Origin: JACDAN01 sp035776735
Lineage (GTDB): Bacteria > Actinomycetota > Thermoleophilia > Gaiellales > Gaiellaceae
Assembly (NCBI GenBank): GCA_035776735.1
Contig: DASSSO010000021.1
Location: 1-64,000, forward strand
DNA: 64,000 nucleotides
Direction: 5' to 3'
Part shown: positions 18,739-27,496 of the stretch, piece by piece
How positions within the stretch are numbered: the first letter of the stretch is position 1
Layout: every line of letters begins with the position of its first letter
Translations under genes and position numbers: made by a program
Notes under the pieces: model-generated
Databases searched by the model: none
The model's input: only the letters and a program-made list of their open reading frames with translations
What the model was told of the DNA's origin: nothing

Positions 18739-18890
18739 AACCCGAACGAGGTAATCGGCAGGGGAGCGGAATCCCTTGAACCGATCACTCGCGCGAGGAA
18801 TACCCGCGAGCGCCGTCGAGCCGATTTCGGACGGGAGAGAGTCTGGAGAGACACGGCGGGGCGGTCACGCCGCAAGCAGGAGGTCCACGC

Positions 18891-19115
18891 GTGACGCCGG
18901 AGACCTCGCCGGCAGCCCAGCGGGCCATACCCGCGACGAACCGCGAGAGCGAGCGCGGCCAGGCGCTCGTCATGGTCGTCCTCTTCCTCTTCGTCCTGCT
19001 CGGCACGGCGGCGATGGTGATCGACGTCGGCTACGCCTACTACGCGATCTTCATCGACATCGCGGCGGACATCGCCAAGGGCACGTCGGTGCTGATCGAC
19101 AACGACGTCTCCTAG
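18891..19115 (+). CDS. short Tad/TadG-like membrane protein (74 aa)
   Basis: GTG 18891 follows GCAGGAGG at a good spacing. The product has ERGQALVMVVLFLFVLLGTA and then VIDVGYAYY, the N-terminal signature of the Tad/TadE-like (Flp pilus) helix that anchors TadG-type proteins. It stops only about 20 residues after the helix, much shorter than TadG, so it may be a pilin-like subunit or a truncated gene. It is on the opposite strand from the pilus genes around it. Confidence 0.65.
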   Translation: MTPETSPAAQRAIPATNRESERGQALVMVVLFLFVLLGTAAMVIDVGYAYYAIFIDIAADIAKGTSVLIDNDVS

Positions 19116-19145
19116 CCCCGGGCCGAACCGCCGGGCCGCTTCAGC

Positions 19146-19168
19146 CCAAGTAACACTGTGTTACTTGG
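19146..19168. promoter_or_regulatory. palindrome CCAAGTAACAC-T-GTGTTACTTGG (site 1)
   Basis: Perfect 11-base arms around one central base. Its 15-base core GTAACAC-N-GTGTTAC recurs at 19567-19581. Together the two sites bracket the small putative DNA-binding gene, which suggests a shared operator, although site 1 could also serve as a terminator hairpin for the Tad-like gene. Confidence 0.55.
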
Positions 19169-19206
19169 CTTGGGCGGTGGGGGTTCGCCAGGGTCGCGGG
19201 AGCCGG

Positions 19207-19503
19207 CTAGCGCCGGCTCAGCGGGGGCACGCCGACCCCCGAGAGCTGATCGAGGATCGCGTCGGGCGGCCGCGCCCGGAAGGCCACGTCCACCAGGACG
19301 GACGCCGTGGTCGGGCCGCGGCGAACTCGGCGGGCCTGGTGGACCAGCTCGCGAACACGCTGGTAACTCGGCCTTGTGAGCTGAAGGCGCTCGGCCTCTG
19401 CGCCGACCCTCCGGCAGGTCTCGGCGATCGGAATCGACCGGTCGTCGAAGCGCACGATCGCCTCGACGAGTCTCGGCGAGATGCGAGGCGCGATGGTCGG
19501 CAC
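19207..19503 (-). CDS. small putative DNA-binding protein (98 aa)
   Basis: Within a long open frame the convincing part starts at GTG 19503 (MPTIAPRISPRLVEAIVRF). It contains IPIAETCRRVGAEAERLQLT followed by RPSYQRVRELVHQAR, which reads as a helix-turn-helix, and a shorter C-terminal helix ending SGVGVPPLSRR. I do not know a named family. Matching 15-bp palindromes on both sides fit an autoregulated DNA-binding protein. TTG 19566 is a possible upstream start. An AGCCGGC/GCCGGCT hairpin overlaps the stop. Confidence 0.55.
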   Translation of the reverse strand: MPTIAPRISPRLVEAIVRFDDRSIPIAETCRRVGAEAERLQLTRPSYQRVRELVHQARRVRRGPTTASVLVDVAFRARPPDAILDQLSGVGVPPLSRR

Positions 19504-19563
19504 GCCGTCAGTGTTCCTGCCGGCCGCGGCGGCAAATGCGCCGAGTCTGCTCCAACCGGGAGC

Positions 19564-19581
19564 CAAGTAACACAGTGTTAC
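19564..19581. promoter_or_regulatory. palindrome GTAACAC-A-GTGTTAC (site 2)
   Basis: Seven-base arms (19567-19573, 19575-19581) with the same core and the same left flank (CCAAGTAACAC) as site 1, 60 bases upstream of the start chosen for the small DNA-binding gene. The position suits an operator. Confidence 0.55.
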
Positions 19582-19640
19582 TAGCCCAGTCGGGCGCGCG
19601 GGTCGGCTCGAAGGCGCCGCGCCTCCCACCGGCCGGGCCG

Positions 19641-20393
19641 CTAGGTGAGGAAGCCGAGGTAGGCGTCGAGGATCGCGTCGCCCCAGAAGAGGGCGACGAC
19701 CGAGCCCAGCGCCAGGAACGGGCCGAAGGGGATGCCCATCTTGCGGGCCTTCGAGCCGTGGCGGGCGAGGAGGAAGACGGCCGGGACGAGTGCGGCGACC
19801 ATTCCGAACATCAGCGCGACGGACACCGTCTTCCCGAGGGCGGCGCCCATGAGGAGGGCGAGCTTGACGTCGCCCATCCCCATCCCGGCCGGGTAGGCGA
19901 GCACCGCCACGAACAAGAACCCCGAAGCGCCGAGCGCGGCGAGCGCCCACTCCGGGCTCGGCTCGAGCAGCGTCTGCGCGACGAGCACGATCGCGAACGC
20001 AGGCAGGACGATCCGGTTCGGGATGATCCGATGAGTGAGGTCGATGGCGGAGACGGCGACGAGCACCGCGCAGAAGAACGCGGAGACCACCATCTGGCCG
20101 CTCAAGCCAAACGCGAGCACACAGGCGGCGACGAGCAGCGCCGTGGCGAGCTCGACGGCGGGATAGAGCGGGCTGATCCGCTCGCCGCAGGCGCGGCACC
20201 GGCCGCGCAGCAGGAACCACGACAGCACGGGAACGTTGTCCCGCCAGCCGATCGGAGCCCGGCACGACATGCACGCCGACGCCGGCTGGACGATGGACGC
20301 CCGGCGCGGAACCCGAGCCGCGACGACGTTCAGGAAGCTGCCGAGCGCGAGACCCGGCGCAAGTGAGACTAGGGCCAGCTCCATCCCCGCCAT
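19641..20393 (-). CDS. pilD: prepilin peptidase (A24 family, PilD-like)
   Basis: This integral membrane aspartic peptidase cleaves and N-methylates type IV prepilins. The methyltransferase part contains the zinc motif CMSCRAP and CRACG, the first catalytic Asp is in VSAIDLTHRIIPN and the second in GMGMGDVKLA. About seven hydrophobic segments and 250 residues match the family. It sits between the pilus ATPase and prepilin genes. Confidence 0.93.
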   Translation of the reverse strand: MAGMELALVSLAPGLALGSFLNVVAARVPRRASIVQPASACMSCRAPIGWRDNVPVLSWFLLRGRCRACGERISPLYPAVELATALLVAACVLAFGLSGQMVVSAFFCAVLVAVSAIDLTHRIIPNRIVLPAFAIVLVAQTLLEPSPEWALAALGASGFLFVAVLAYPAGMGMGDVKLALLMGAALGKTVSVALMFGMVAALVPAVFLLARHGSKARKMGIPFGPFLALGSVVALFWGDAILDAYLGFLT

Positions 20394-20418
20394 CTATCGG
20401 GGCGGCACCGCGAAGTCT

Positions 20419-22122
20419 TTAGCCGGCGAACATCTGCGGCGGGTTCGGCTGTGCGTAGACGATCGGGTTGCCCGGCATCCCGGCCGGGACCGTCGTGATC
20501 GTCGGGAACTGGTCGTTCTGCACGTTGTTCGCGAGCTTGACGGTACGGCCGACGATCGGGCCGTCCGAGCGGGCGTTGTTGATGAAGGCGACGTCATAGG
20601 TCGCGAAAAGGCCACCCTGGAACTCCGCGTTGTTGTCGATGAGGATCCCGTTGCCCTCGCCGGCGACGCCGCCAGAACCGTTCGTGACGACCGTGAGCAG
20701 CTCGTTGTTCGGGTTCCAGCTCGCGAAGTCGCAGCTCGAGCCGGAGACGCCGCCACACAGCTTCGACGAGTTGTTGATGTAGAAGACGCCGGAGAGATAC
20801 ATCGTCGCCTGACCGTCGTACTTGTTCAGCGTTCCGTTCGTGACGCTGGCGCTGCCGTCGATGAAGATCGTGCCCTTCAGGGTCAGCGTCTTCGTCGTCG
20901 CGTTCCAGATGATCATCCCGGACGCGTTCGAGTCGTCCCAGGTGACCGTCTGGCTCGAAACATGAGACGCAGCCGTGCTGCCGTTGACGCCCCGCTGCAC
21001 GGTCCACGTCGTGGTGCCGAAGCCGCCGATGACGTTCATGTACTCGTCATCGATCCTGATTCGGAACGTCGTCGCCGGGAACCCCGCGGCCGAGGCGACC
21101 GTAAGCGTCGTCTGGCTCGCGTTCACCGCGCCGGCGAGCGTCGTGTTGGCGCCCGGGCCAACCCGGCAGGCGTATGAGCTCGCGGGCGTGAGCTCGAACG
21201 TCCCCACGCTCGTGTTCCAGTTCGGATAGTCGTTGTCGAAGGTCGGCGGCGTGCCGCTAGAGGCCGTGCAGCTCTGCGCCGGACCAGGGGCCGCGTCCTG
21301 GTACCAGGTCGACCAGTCGGCGGACGGCTCGGGGATGAGCGGCGCCACGTTGTTGACCCCGACGTCGCCGCCCGGCATGAGCTTCGAAAAGATGTTTCTG
21401 CTGTCCTGGTTGCCCGTGCATGGGGTCGCCCAGGATCCGACTCCGTACCGGCAGTTGCCTCCGACGTACGTCTCGACTCGGTTCGAGGTCGTGCCGACCG
21501 CGGCGTTGTTCGCGAGATCGAGGTTCCCCCGCACGATCAACGACTCGGACGTGATGGCGACGTTGTTGTCCAGGCAGAGGTTCCCGGCGACGTAGAACCG
21601 CGACTGCCCGCTCAAGTTGTTGTTCAGCGTCACGTCGCAGGTGCTTCCCGTCGCCCGCGCGTAGATGTAGTTCCAGGCCGGGTTGTTGTTGGTCTGCGTG
21701 TTGGTGGGAACGACCGGAACCTTGGCGACGAGCTTGCGTCGAACCTGTGCAACCCCGTTGCCCGTGGGGTTGTCGTACAGGCCGAGGCTCGTGATCGTCC
21801 ACATCGCGGTCGAACGGTCGAGCGTGCCGTACCACTTGGCGGTCCCGCCTTCGTAGGCAGCGGACGACGCCGTGGCTTCGGTGGACGGAAGGAGACCGGA
21901 GTCGAGCGCATTGTTCGTCGGCAACGAGAGGACGGCCATGGCGTTGTTCAATCCGGCCTCGGCGAGCGAGAACGCCCGCTCGTCGTCCTTGCTGAACGCG
22001 CTGGAACGCGAGTTGGAGGTCGTGTAGACGAGCGTCGTCGTCCCGACGATCGAGAACACGGCGAGCACGCCCACCGCCATCACGAGGGCCATCCCGGTCT
22101 GTTCGTTCCAGCGTTTGAGCAT
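20419..22122 (-). CDS. PilX-like pilus assembly protein
   Basis: The 567-residue product starts MLKRWNEQTGMALVMAVGVL, a hydrophobic N-terminal helix of the PilX_N type with an ERAFSLAEAGLNNAM segment at about residue 45. The long exported part is rich in Asn, Thr and Ser and contains repeated INNSS, LDNNV and LANN motifs, suggesting a beta-helical or adhesin-like domain. It is probably a minor pilin or surface tip protein. The ATG at 22122 is chosen over longer starts because the signal segment begins there. Confidence 0.75.
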   Translation of the reverse strand: MLKRWNEQTGMALVMAVGVLAVFSIVGTTTLVYTTSNSRSSAFSKDDERAFSLAEAGLNNAMAVLSLPTNNALDSGLLPSTEATASSAAYEGGTAKWYGTLDRSTAMWTITSLGLYDNPTGNGVAQVRRKLVAKVPVVPTNTQTNNNPAWNYIYARATGSTCDVTLNNNLSGQSRFYVAGNLCLDNNVAITSESLIVRGNLDLANNAAVGTTSNRVETYVGGNCRYGVGSWATPCTGNQDSRNIFSKLMPGGDVGVNNVAPLIPEPSADWSTWYQDAAPGPAQSCTASSGTPPTFDNDYPNWNTSVGTFELTPASSYACRVGPGANTTLAGAVNASQTTLTVASAAGFPATTFRIRIDDEYMNVIGGFGTTTWTVQRGVNGSTAASHVSSQTVTWDDSNASGMIIWNATTKTLTLKGTIFIDGSASVTNGTLNKYDGQATMYLSGVFYINNSSKLCGGVSGSSCDFASWNPNNELLTVVTNGSGGVAGEGNGILIDNNAEFQGGLFATYDVAFINNARSDGPIVGRTVKLANNVQNDQFPTITTVPAGMPGNPIVYAQPNPPQMFAG

Positions 22123-22208
22123 CACCGCATGTGGGAGCCGCGCCGCAAAAGCGCCCCGCTGTCTCACTTCACGGGGAATCCGACCGCCTCGCTTCCCCCA
22201 AACGGGGG

Positions 22209-22736
22209 TCAAAGCCGCGTCGTGTTCCGGAGCACGACCTGTGTCTGCAGGCGCCAGACATGTTTCTTCCCGGCGCTCGGATCGACGGGGAGCTCGATTC
22301 GGAGCGTTCCGAGTTTCCCGGTCTGCGGAGCCGTGTAGTCGAAGACCTCGCCCGTCGTGATCCAGTCCGCCACCGTCACACCGCTCCGGCGGAGCCGGTA
22401 TCGGTTCGTCGAGACGAGCTGCGTGTCGTAGACGATGTTCGCCTGCGAGCCGCCAGAGGTCGGGCACTGCGCGGGGAGCGTGACGGTGATCGACGAGGAC
22501 GCTCCAGTCGGGGTGATCCCACTCGCGCAGTGGATCTCACGCCGCATCCTGTCCACGGCCAGGCGGGCGTGCTGCTGCGCCTGGAATCGCTCGTTCATCT
22601 GCAGCTCGGCGTTCGTCGCCTGTACGAAGAGCACGGTCAGGCCGGTGAGGACGGTCGTCAGGACCGCCGTGACCTGGAGGAGCTCGACCAGGGTGTAGCC
22701 CCGCTCGCAGGAGACGAGGCGGCCGATCCTCGTCAT
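22209..22736 (-). CDS. type IV prepilin-like protein
   Basis: The class III signal CERGYTLVELLQVTAVLTTV shows the prepilin cleavage site (after Gly) and Glu at position 5 of the mature helix. The globular part has about 140 residues with two cysteines, as in minor pilins (PilW/FimT type). ATG 22736 overlaps the PASTA gene stop (ATGA). It should be processed by the PilD encoded nearby. Confidence 0.88.
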   Translation of the reverse strand: MTRIGRLVSCERGYTLVELLQVTAVLTTVLTGLTVLFVQATNAELQMNERFQAQQHARLAVDRMRREIHCASGITPTGASSSITVTLPAQCPTSGGSQANIVYDTQLVSTNRYRLRRSGVTVADWITTGEVFDYTAPQTGKLGTLRIELPVDPSAGKKHVWRLQTQVVLRNTTRL

Positions 22737-23593
22737 CGCGACTTCGCGCGCACGGCGGCGAGCGCGCGCCTCGCGGCGGCTTCGCTCTTCGCACCCAGCT
22801 TCCACTGCCGTTGCGCCTGCTCGTCGACCCGGATCAGGATCTCGAGCGCCTCGGCGCCGTGCCACCAGCCGAAGCGCGCGCCGGTGACGATCCACTCGTG
22901 CTGGAAGAGCCAGTAGCGGACGTTGGCGTTCGTCGGCTTCGGGTGGGCGCGGAGCCAGCGCTCGAGGCGCTCGGCGCGGGCGGGAAGCGGCATCTCGTCG
23001 AGCGGCTCGGCGGGCGCGCCGGCGACGTTGAACGCGGCCGGGCGGGCGGCGAGCTTCGGCTTCGGCCTGGGCTTCGGCTTCGCGGCGGGCTTCGGCTTCG
23101 GCTTCGCGACGGTCTTCGGCTTGGGCTTCGCCTTCGGCTTGGCAGCCGGCTTCGGCTTCGACGCCGGCTTGGCGCGGCCGGGGAGCTTCACGGCGGTGCC
23201 GTCGTAGGGCGATGCGTTCTCGGGCGTCCCCTCCTGCACATAGCTTCCGTTTCGCGAGAGCCCGAGCTCGATCGTGGGCATGCCCGTGTCCACGAGGCGC
23301 GTCCCGGCGGCGGGCGTTTGCGAGATGACAGTGTTCGCGGGATAGCCCTGCACGGGGCCGACCACGCGCCAGGCGAAGCCGGCCTCCTCGAGCGTGCCCT
23401 TCGCGAAGACGTACGCCTGGCCGCGGACGTCGGGCACGGAGACGAGCTCGGGCGCGGCGACGGTGACCTCGTTCGGGGTGGCCGTCGCGCCGAACTGGCT
23501 CTCGGCCGCGAAGGAGATCGTCGCCGTGCCCAGCACGAGGATCGCCGTGAGGGCGACGATGCGCGGGAACGCAGATGTCAGCCGGGCCGCCAC
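22733..23593 (-). CDS. secreted PASTA-domain protein with Lys-Pro repeats
   Basis: Signal peptide residues 1-30 (VALTAILVLGTATISFAAES). One PASTA domain (about 50-112: VSVPDVRGQAYVFAKGTLEE) could bind peptidoglycan or beta-lactam-like ligands. A repetitive KPKPAAKPKAKPKPK region spans about 140-185, then a helical C-terminal domain. The protein is exported and basic. Its place upstream of the prepilin and downstream of a wall-degrading enzyme suggests helping the pilus cross the wall, which is inference. Confidence 0.75.
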   Translation of the reverse strand: MAARLTSAFPRIVALTAILVLGTATISFAAESQFGATATPNEVTVAAPELVSVPDVRGQAYVFAKGTLEEAGFAWRVVGPVQGYPANTVISQTPAAGTRLVDTGMPTIELGLSRNGSYVQEGTPENASPYDGTAVKLPGRAKPASKPKPAAKPKAKPKPKTVAKPKPKPAAKPKPRPKPKLAARPAAFNVAGAPAEPLDEMPLPARAERLERWLRAHPKPTNANVRYWLFQHEWIVTGARFGWWHGAEALEILIRVDEQAQRQWKLGAKSEAAARRALAAVRAKSR

Positions 23594-23626
23594 AGCTACT
23601 CCCTTGTCGGCAGAACCCTCGGTCGA

Positions 23627-23690
23627 CTTAAGGCGCCGACTCGGCGGCGCCGACCAGGGAGGCGATGCCGGCTTTGCCGGCGTCGCCGGG
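23627..23690. repeat. second copy of the REP-like palindromic repeat
   Basis: TTAAGGCGCCGACTCGGCGG and the 21-mer GATGCCGGCTTTGCCGGCG(TC) recur here in the same order as in the cluster at 6700-6865 read on the minus strand. The hairpin directly follows the stop of the transglycosylase gene, so it may also act as a transcription end. Confidence 0.65.
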
Positions 23691-25157
23691 TTAAGAGCCG
23701 AGGGAGAACTGGATGACGCCGTCGGGGGATTCGTCCTCGACGACCTCGAACACCGGCTGGGCGACCACGGCGAAGACCGGCGCCGACATCAGCGGCGCGA
23801 CGGGGTGCGGCTGGGTGTCCGTCGTCCCCTGCCAGCTGAACGCCGTGCCGGCGAACGAGCGGAACCACTCCTCGTGCTGCGGGTAGGTCAGCTCCGGGCC
23901 GGTCTGGAGATGGAGGTGCGGACCGGTCGAGTGGCCTGTCGAGCCGACGAGGCCGACGGCGGCCCCGGCGGCGAGCGCGGCCCCGGGCTGGACCGCCGGC
24001 TCGAGGAACGAGAGGTGGCAGTACGTCCACGTCCTGCCGTCACCTGTCAGCAGCGAGAACCCGATGCCGCAGTTCCCTTCGCCGAGCGGCCAGGCGTCCT
24101 CGACGACCCCGTCGGCCAATGCATAGAGCGGCGCGCCCATCGGGGCCGCGATGTCCGCGGCCGCGTAGTCGTGGTGGTCCTCGGCGACCGAGACGGCGGA
24201 GGGCCCGCCGCCGACCGGGAAGACGTAGCCGCCCGCGTACGAGGGCGTCGCGAACAGCGAGGAGGCCTGCGGGGCGAACGACGCCGTGGCGACGCCGGCC
24301 CGCGCCGCGTCGAGCGCGGCCTTGGCGTCGTCGAGGAGCTCCCGGCGCTCGGCGACGACCTGGCCCGCGGCGTGGGCGCGAATCCCGGCCTGCACGGCAC
24401 GTCGCTCCAGGTCGAGCCGCGTCGAGAGCAGGGTGGTCCGGGCCGCGCGCGCGAGCAGCGCGCGCTCGGCCCGGCGTGCCGTCCGGGCCGCGGCCACGGC
24501 CCGGACGAGCTTGCGGTTCGCGCGGGCGACGTCCTTGCGGGCCTCGTCGAGCTTCACCTGCAGGCGGTCGAGGGAGAACGTGAGGACGCCGCCGCCGTTG
24601 CCGTACAGGGCGGCGAGGTCGAGCACGTCCCGCACGTACCAGTCGGCGTGGTTGTAGGCGAAGACGCCGCGGTAGAGGTCGGTACGCCCGCCGGCCGCCG
24701 CGAGGTAGCGCGCGGCGGAGAAGATCGCGTCCTCCGGCGCCCACGGGTCGGCGATCCCGTCGCCGTTCGCGTCCGTCCCCCACCGGAGCCAGGTCGAGGG
24801 CATGAACTGCATCCACCCGACGGCGCCCGCCGAGCTCGGGCCCATGTTGCGGCCGAAGTTCGACTCGATCTTGTTGATCGCGGCCAGGACCTGCCAGGGG
24901 ATCCCGTACGCCGCTGCCGCCCGGTGCCAGAGCAAGCTGAGCTGCTGGAACGAGAGCCGGCGCGGAGCGACCGTCGAGACCGTCCAGCCGGGCGGGAGCA
25001 GCAGCGAGCCTTCGGCGTTCGGCACCTCGGCGCTCGGAAGCGCGGGCTGGGCGGGGGTCTGGCCCACGATCGTGAAGACGGGGCCCGAGGCCCCGGAGGC
25101 GCTCGCCGCACCGACCAGCGCGAGTGCGAGCGCGAGGATGGCCGCAGCGTGCTTCAT
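23691..25157 (-). CDS. fused lytic transglycosylase / M23 endopeptidase
   Basis: Exported 488-residue protein with two wall-degrading domains. After a signal peptide (1-22), the SLT-like transglycosylase spans about 65-200 (INKIESNFGRNMGPSSAGAVGWMQF, with catalytic Glu). A long coiled coil covers about 195-300. The M23/LytM domain follows (HHDYAAADIAAPMGAPLYAL, TGHSTGPHLHLQTGPEL: the HxxxD and HxH zinc ligands). Combining both activities could open the wall for pilus passage. The family calls are firm. Confidence 0.88.
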   Translation of the reverse strand: MKHAAAILALALALVGAASASGASGPVFTIVGQTPAQPALPSAEVPNAEGSLLLPPGWTVSTVAPRRLSFQQLSLLWHRAAAAYGIPWQVLAAINKIESNFGRNMGPSSAGAVGWMQFMPSTWLRWGTDANGDGIADPWAPEDAIFSAARYLAAAGGRTDLYRGVFAYNHADWYVRDVLDLAALYGNGGGVLTFSLDRLQVKLDEARKDVARANRKLVRAVAAARTARRAERALLARAARTTLLSTRLDLERRAVQAGIRAHAAGQVVAERRELLDDAKAALDAARAGVATASFAPQASSLFATPSYAGGYVFPVGGGPSAVSVAEDHHDYAAADIAAPMGAPLYALADGVVEDAWPLGEGNCGIGFSLLTGDGRTWTYCHLSFLEPAVQPGAALAAGAAVGLVGSTGHSTGPHLHLQTGPELTYPQHEEWFRSFAGTAFSWQGTTDTQPHPVAPLMSAPVFAVVAQPVFEVVEDESPDGVIQFSLGS

Positions 25158-25161
25158 GTGT

Positions 25162-26361
25162 CTACATCGGCTCGGGATGGGCGACGCGGAGCCCGGGGAG
25201 CGTCTCGCCCACGGGCACCTCGGCCCCGCGCAGCGGCCCTCCGACCGGATGCGGCGGCGGCTCCTCCGCCGCCCGCTGGTCGGCCGCCTGCTGCTTGAGC
25301 GCCCGCTCGAGCGCGACGAGGAAGTCGTGGCGGTTCGTGGACGCGTTGGCCGCGATCTCGCGGTCGACCTGGCCGGCGACGACGAGCTCGATCAGCGCCT
25401 TGCTGAACGTCTGCATCTCGAAGAACTCGCCCTCCTCGATCGCGTCGTGGATCTCGTCCGGCCGCGCCTCGCGGATCAGGTCGGCGATGCGCGCGTTGTT
25501 GACCATGACCTCGACGGCGGCGACCCGGCCGCCGCCCACCCGCGGGATCAGCCGCTGGCTGATCACGCCGCGAAGGACGCCGGCGAGGATCGAGCGGATC
25601 ATCGGCTGCTTGACGGCCGGGAAGAACTCCGTCAGCCGGCCGAGGGTCTCGGCGGAGTCGATCGTGTGCATCGTCGAGAAGACGAGATGGCCGGACTCGG
25701 CGGCCTGGAGCGCGGTCTCGGCCGTCTCGGCGTCGCGGAGCTCGCCGATCAGGATCACGTCCGGGTCCTGCCGGAGGGCACGCCGGAGCGCCTGGTTGAA
25801 GGACTGCGTGTCGAGGCCGACCTCGCGCTGGTTGACGATGCACGCGAGGTCCTCGTGGAGGAACTCGATCGGGTCCTCGACCGTGACGATGTGCTGCCGC
25901 CGCGTCCGGTTGATGTGGCTGAGCATCGCCGCGAGCGTCGTCGTCTTGCCCGACCCCGTCGCGCCGGTGACGAGCACGAGGCCGCGGTGCTCCTCGGCGA
26001 GGCGGCCCACGCCCGGGGGGAGCTTGAGCATCTCGAAGTTCGGAATTTCGCGCGGGATGACGCGGAAGGCGAACGAGATCGCGCCGCGCTGCATGAAGCC
26101 GTTGACCCGGAAGCGGGTGAGGTCGTTGGCGGTGTACGAGATGTCGAGCTCGCCGCTCGCGCGGAAGTCCGCCTCCTTCTGGGGGTTCACCGCGGTCACG
26201 GCCGCGAGCACGGTGTCGAGATCCTGCGCTGTCAGCGCGTTCATGCCCTCGACCTGGAGGATCTGCCCGTCCTGCCGGATGGCCGGCGGCCGGCCGAACT
26301 TCAGGTGGACGTCGGTGGCGCCGCTCTGGTGGGCGCGTGTGAGGAGGAGGTCCAGGTCCAT
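25162..26361 (-). CDS. pilT: type IV pilus retraction ATPase PilT
   Basis: PilT drives pilus depolymerisation and twitching. Motifs: Walker A TGATGSGKTTTLAAML, Asp box VTVEDPIEFLH, Walker B ALRQDPDVILIGELRD, His box FSTMHTIDSAETLGRL. The PilT signature AIRNLLREGK is replaced by ARIADLIREARPDEI, close to known variants. Length 399 residues, with a Pro/Glu-rich tail. It has no zinc tetracysteine, unlike PilB. The flavoprotein gene upstream overlaps its start by 61 bases. Confidence 0.93.
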   Translation of the reverse strand: MDLDLLLTRAHQSGATDVHLKFGRPPAIRQDGQILQVEGMNALTAQDLDTVLAAVTAVNPQKEADFRASGELDISYTANDLTRFRVNGFMQRGAISFAFRVIPREIPNFEMLKLPPGVGRLAEEHRGLVLVTGATGSGKTTTLAAMLSHINRTRRQHIVTVEDPIEFLHEDLACIVNQREVGLDTQSFNQALRRALRQDPDVILIGELRDAETAETALQAAESGHLVFSTMHTIDSAETLGRLTEFFPAVKQPMIRSILAGVLRGVISQRLIPRVGGGRVAAVEVMVNNARIADLIREARPDEIHDAIEEGEFFEMQTFSKALIELVVAGQVDREIAANASTNRHDFLVALERALKQQAADQRAAEEPPPHPVGGPLRGAEVPVGETLPGLRVAHPEPM

Positions 26362-27491
26362 GCCGAGACCCGGCCTGCATCGGCAGTCTGCGGGCCTCGC
26401 TTTAGGTTGCCGAACCGCGCGAGCGTCTCGACCACCCGGAGCACCGCGCCGCCCACGCCGCCGACGTCCGCGGGCTCGTGCGCGTCCGCGCGCAGGAGCG
26501 CTTCGATCCCCCGCCAGGCGAGCGGGAAGCGCAGGAGCGTGAATGTCGCCCGCGGGAACCGCTCGAGCGCGGTCTTCGCGCGCCACGCCGCCGCCGCCTG
26601 GACGGCGAGCCTGCGCCGCAACTCCCCTGCATACAGGCTGAAATCGGCCCTCCGCCCGGCCAGGATGTCGAGCGCGTTCGCGGCCGCAAGCCCCGCGCTC
26701 AGGAACGCCTCGTAGATCCCGTCGCCCGACACGGGATCGACGAGACCGGCGGCGTCGCCGACGAGCGCCGTTCGCCCGCGGGCCGCGACCGCGTCCGGGC
26801 GCCGGAGCGGCAGGTGGTGCCCGCGGACGTTGCTGAGCGCCTCCGCCGGGATGCCGTGCTCCCGGCAGAGCCGGTGGAGCTCTCGGCGGAGCGCCGGGCC
26901 CTCCTCCCGCCACCCTCCCACGCCGACGTTGACGTGGTCGCGCTTCGGGAAGATCCAGCCGAACCCGCCCGGCACGATGCCGAACTCGATCGTCACGCGA
27001 CCGGCGAAACGATCCATGTCGACCCGCGCGTTCCCTTCGAGCGCGACGGTGCGGAGGTGGTCGTCCAGCCCGGAGTTCCGCCCGGTCGTCCCGTTCGCTC
27101 CGTCCGCGCCGACGACGACGCGCGCCTCGATCCCGTCGGGCGCCGCGCCGTCGCGAAACTCCGCGCCCGCCTCCCGTGCCTGGTCGACGAGGAACGCGTC
27201 GAGCCGGCGCCGCTGCGTCATCCGGATCAGCGGCTCCCGCGTGCGGCGCGCGAAGCGCCACCCGTAGCGGAGCCGAAGGTCGAAGTCGTCGACCTCGTCT
27301 TCGACGACCGGCGCGATCGAGAACGGCAGGAGCCGCTCGGCTCGCACCGTGATCCCGCCGCCGCACGGCTTGTCGCGCGGGAAGCGCGCCTTGTCCGCGA
27401 GCAGGACTCGGGCGCCGCCGCGCGCGAGGTGGAAGGCGGTCAGCGACCCGGCCGGGCCGGCTCCGACGACGAGGGCGTCGAAGCGTTCCAT
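26301..27491 (-). CDS. geranylgeranyl-reductase-like FAD oxidoreductase
   Basis: The N-terminal dinucleotide fold DALVVGAGPAGSLTAFHLAR, the family motif DKPCGGGITVR and the second FAD motif ALVGDAAGLVDPVSGDGIYEA place this 396-residue protein in the geranylgeranyl reductase family, which reduces isoprenoid double bonds (menaquinone or other prenyl lipids). The last ~30 residues are encoded inside the pilT gene in another frame and may be a fortuitous extension. Confidence 0.83.
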   Translation of the reverse strand: MERFDALVVGAGPAGSLTAFHLARGGARVLLADKARFPRDKPCGGGITVRAERLLPFSIAPVVEDEVDDFDLRLRYGWRFARRTREPLIRMTQRRRLDAFLVDQAREAGAEFRDGAAPDGIEARVVVGADGANGTTGRNSGLDDHLRTVALEGNARVDMDRFAGRVTIEFGIVPGGFGWIFPKRDHVNVGVGGWREEGPALRRELHRLCREHGIPAEALSNVRGHHLPLRRPDAVAARGRTALVGDAAGLVDPVSGDGIYEAFLSAGLAAANALDILAGRRADFSLYAGELRRRLAVQAAAAWRAKTALERFPRATFTLLRFPLAWRGIEALLRADAHEPADVGGVGGAVLRVVETLARFGNLKRGPQTADAGRVSAWTWTSSSHAPTRAAPPTST

Positions 27492-27496
27492 CGCTA

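Noticed and set aside
18820..18890. Glycine-riboswitch-like pieces (GGGAGAG, TGGAGAG, CGCCGCAAGC) before the Tad-like gene
   Set aside because: The conserved second half (CTCTCAGG and the closing stem) is missing and the gene is unrelated to glycine, so chance similarity is more likely.
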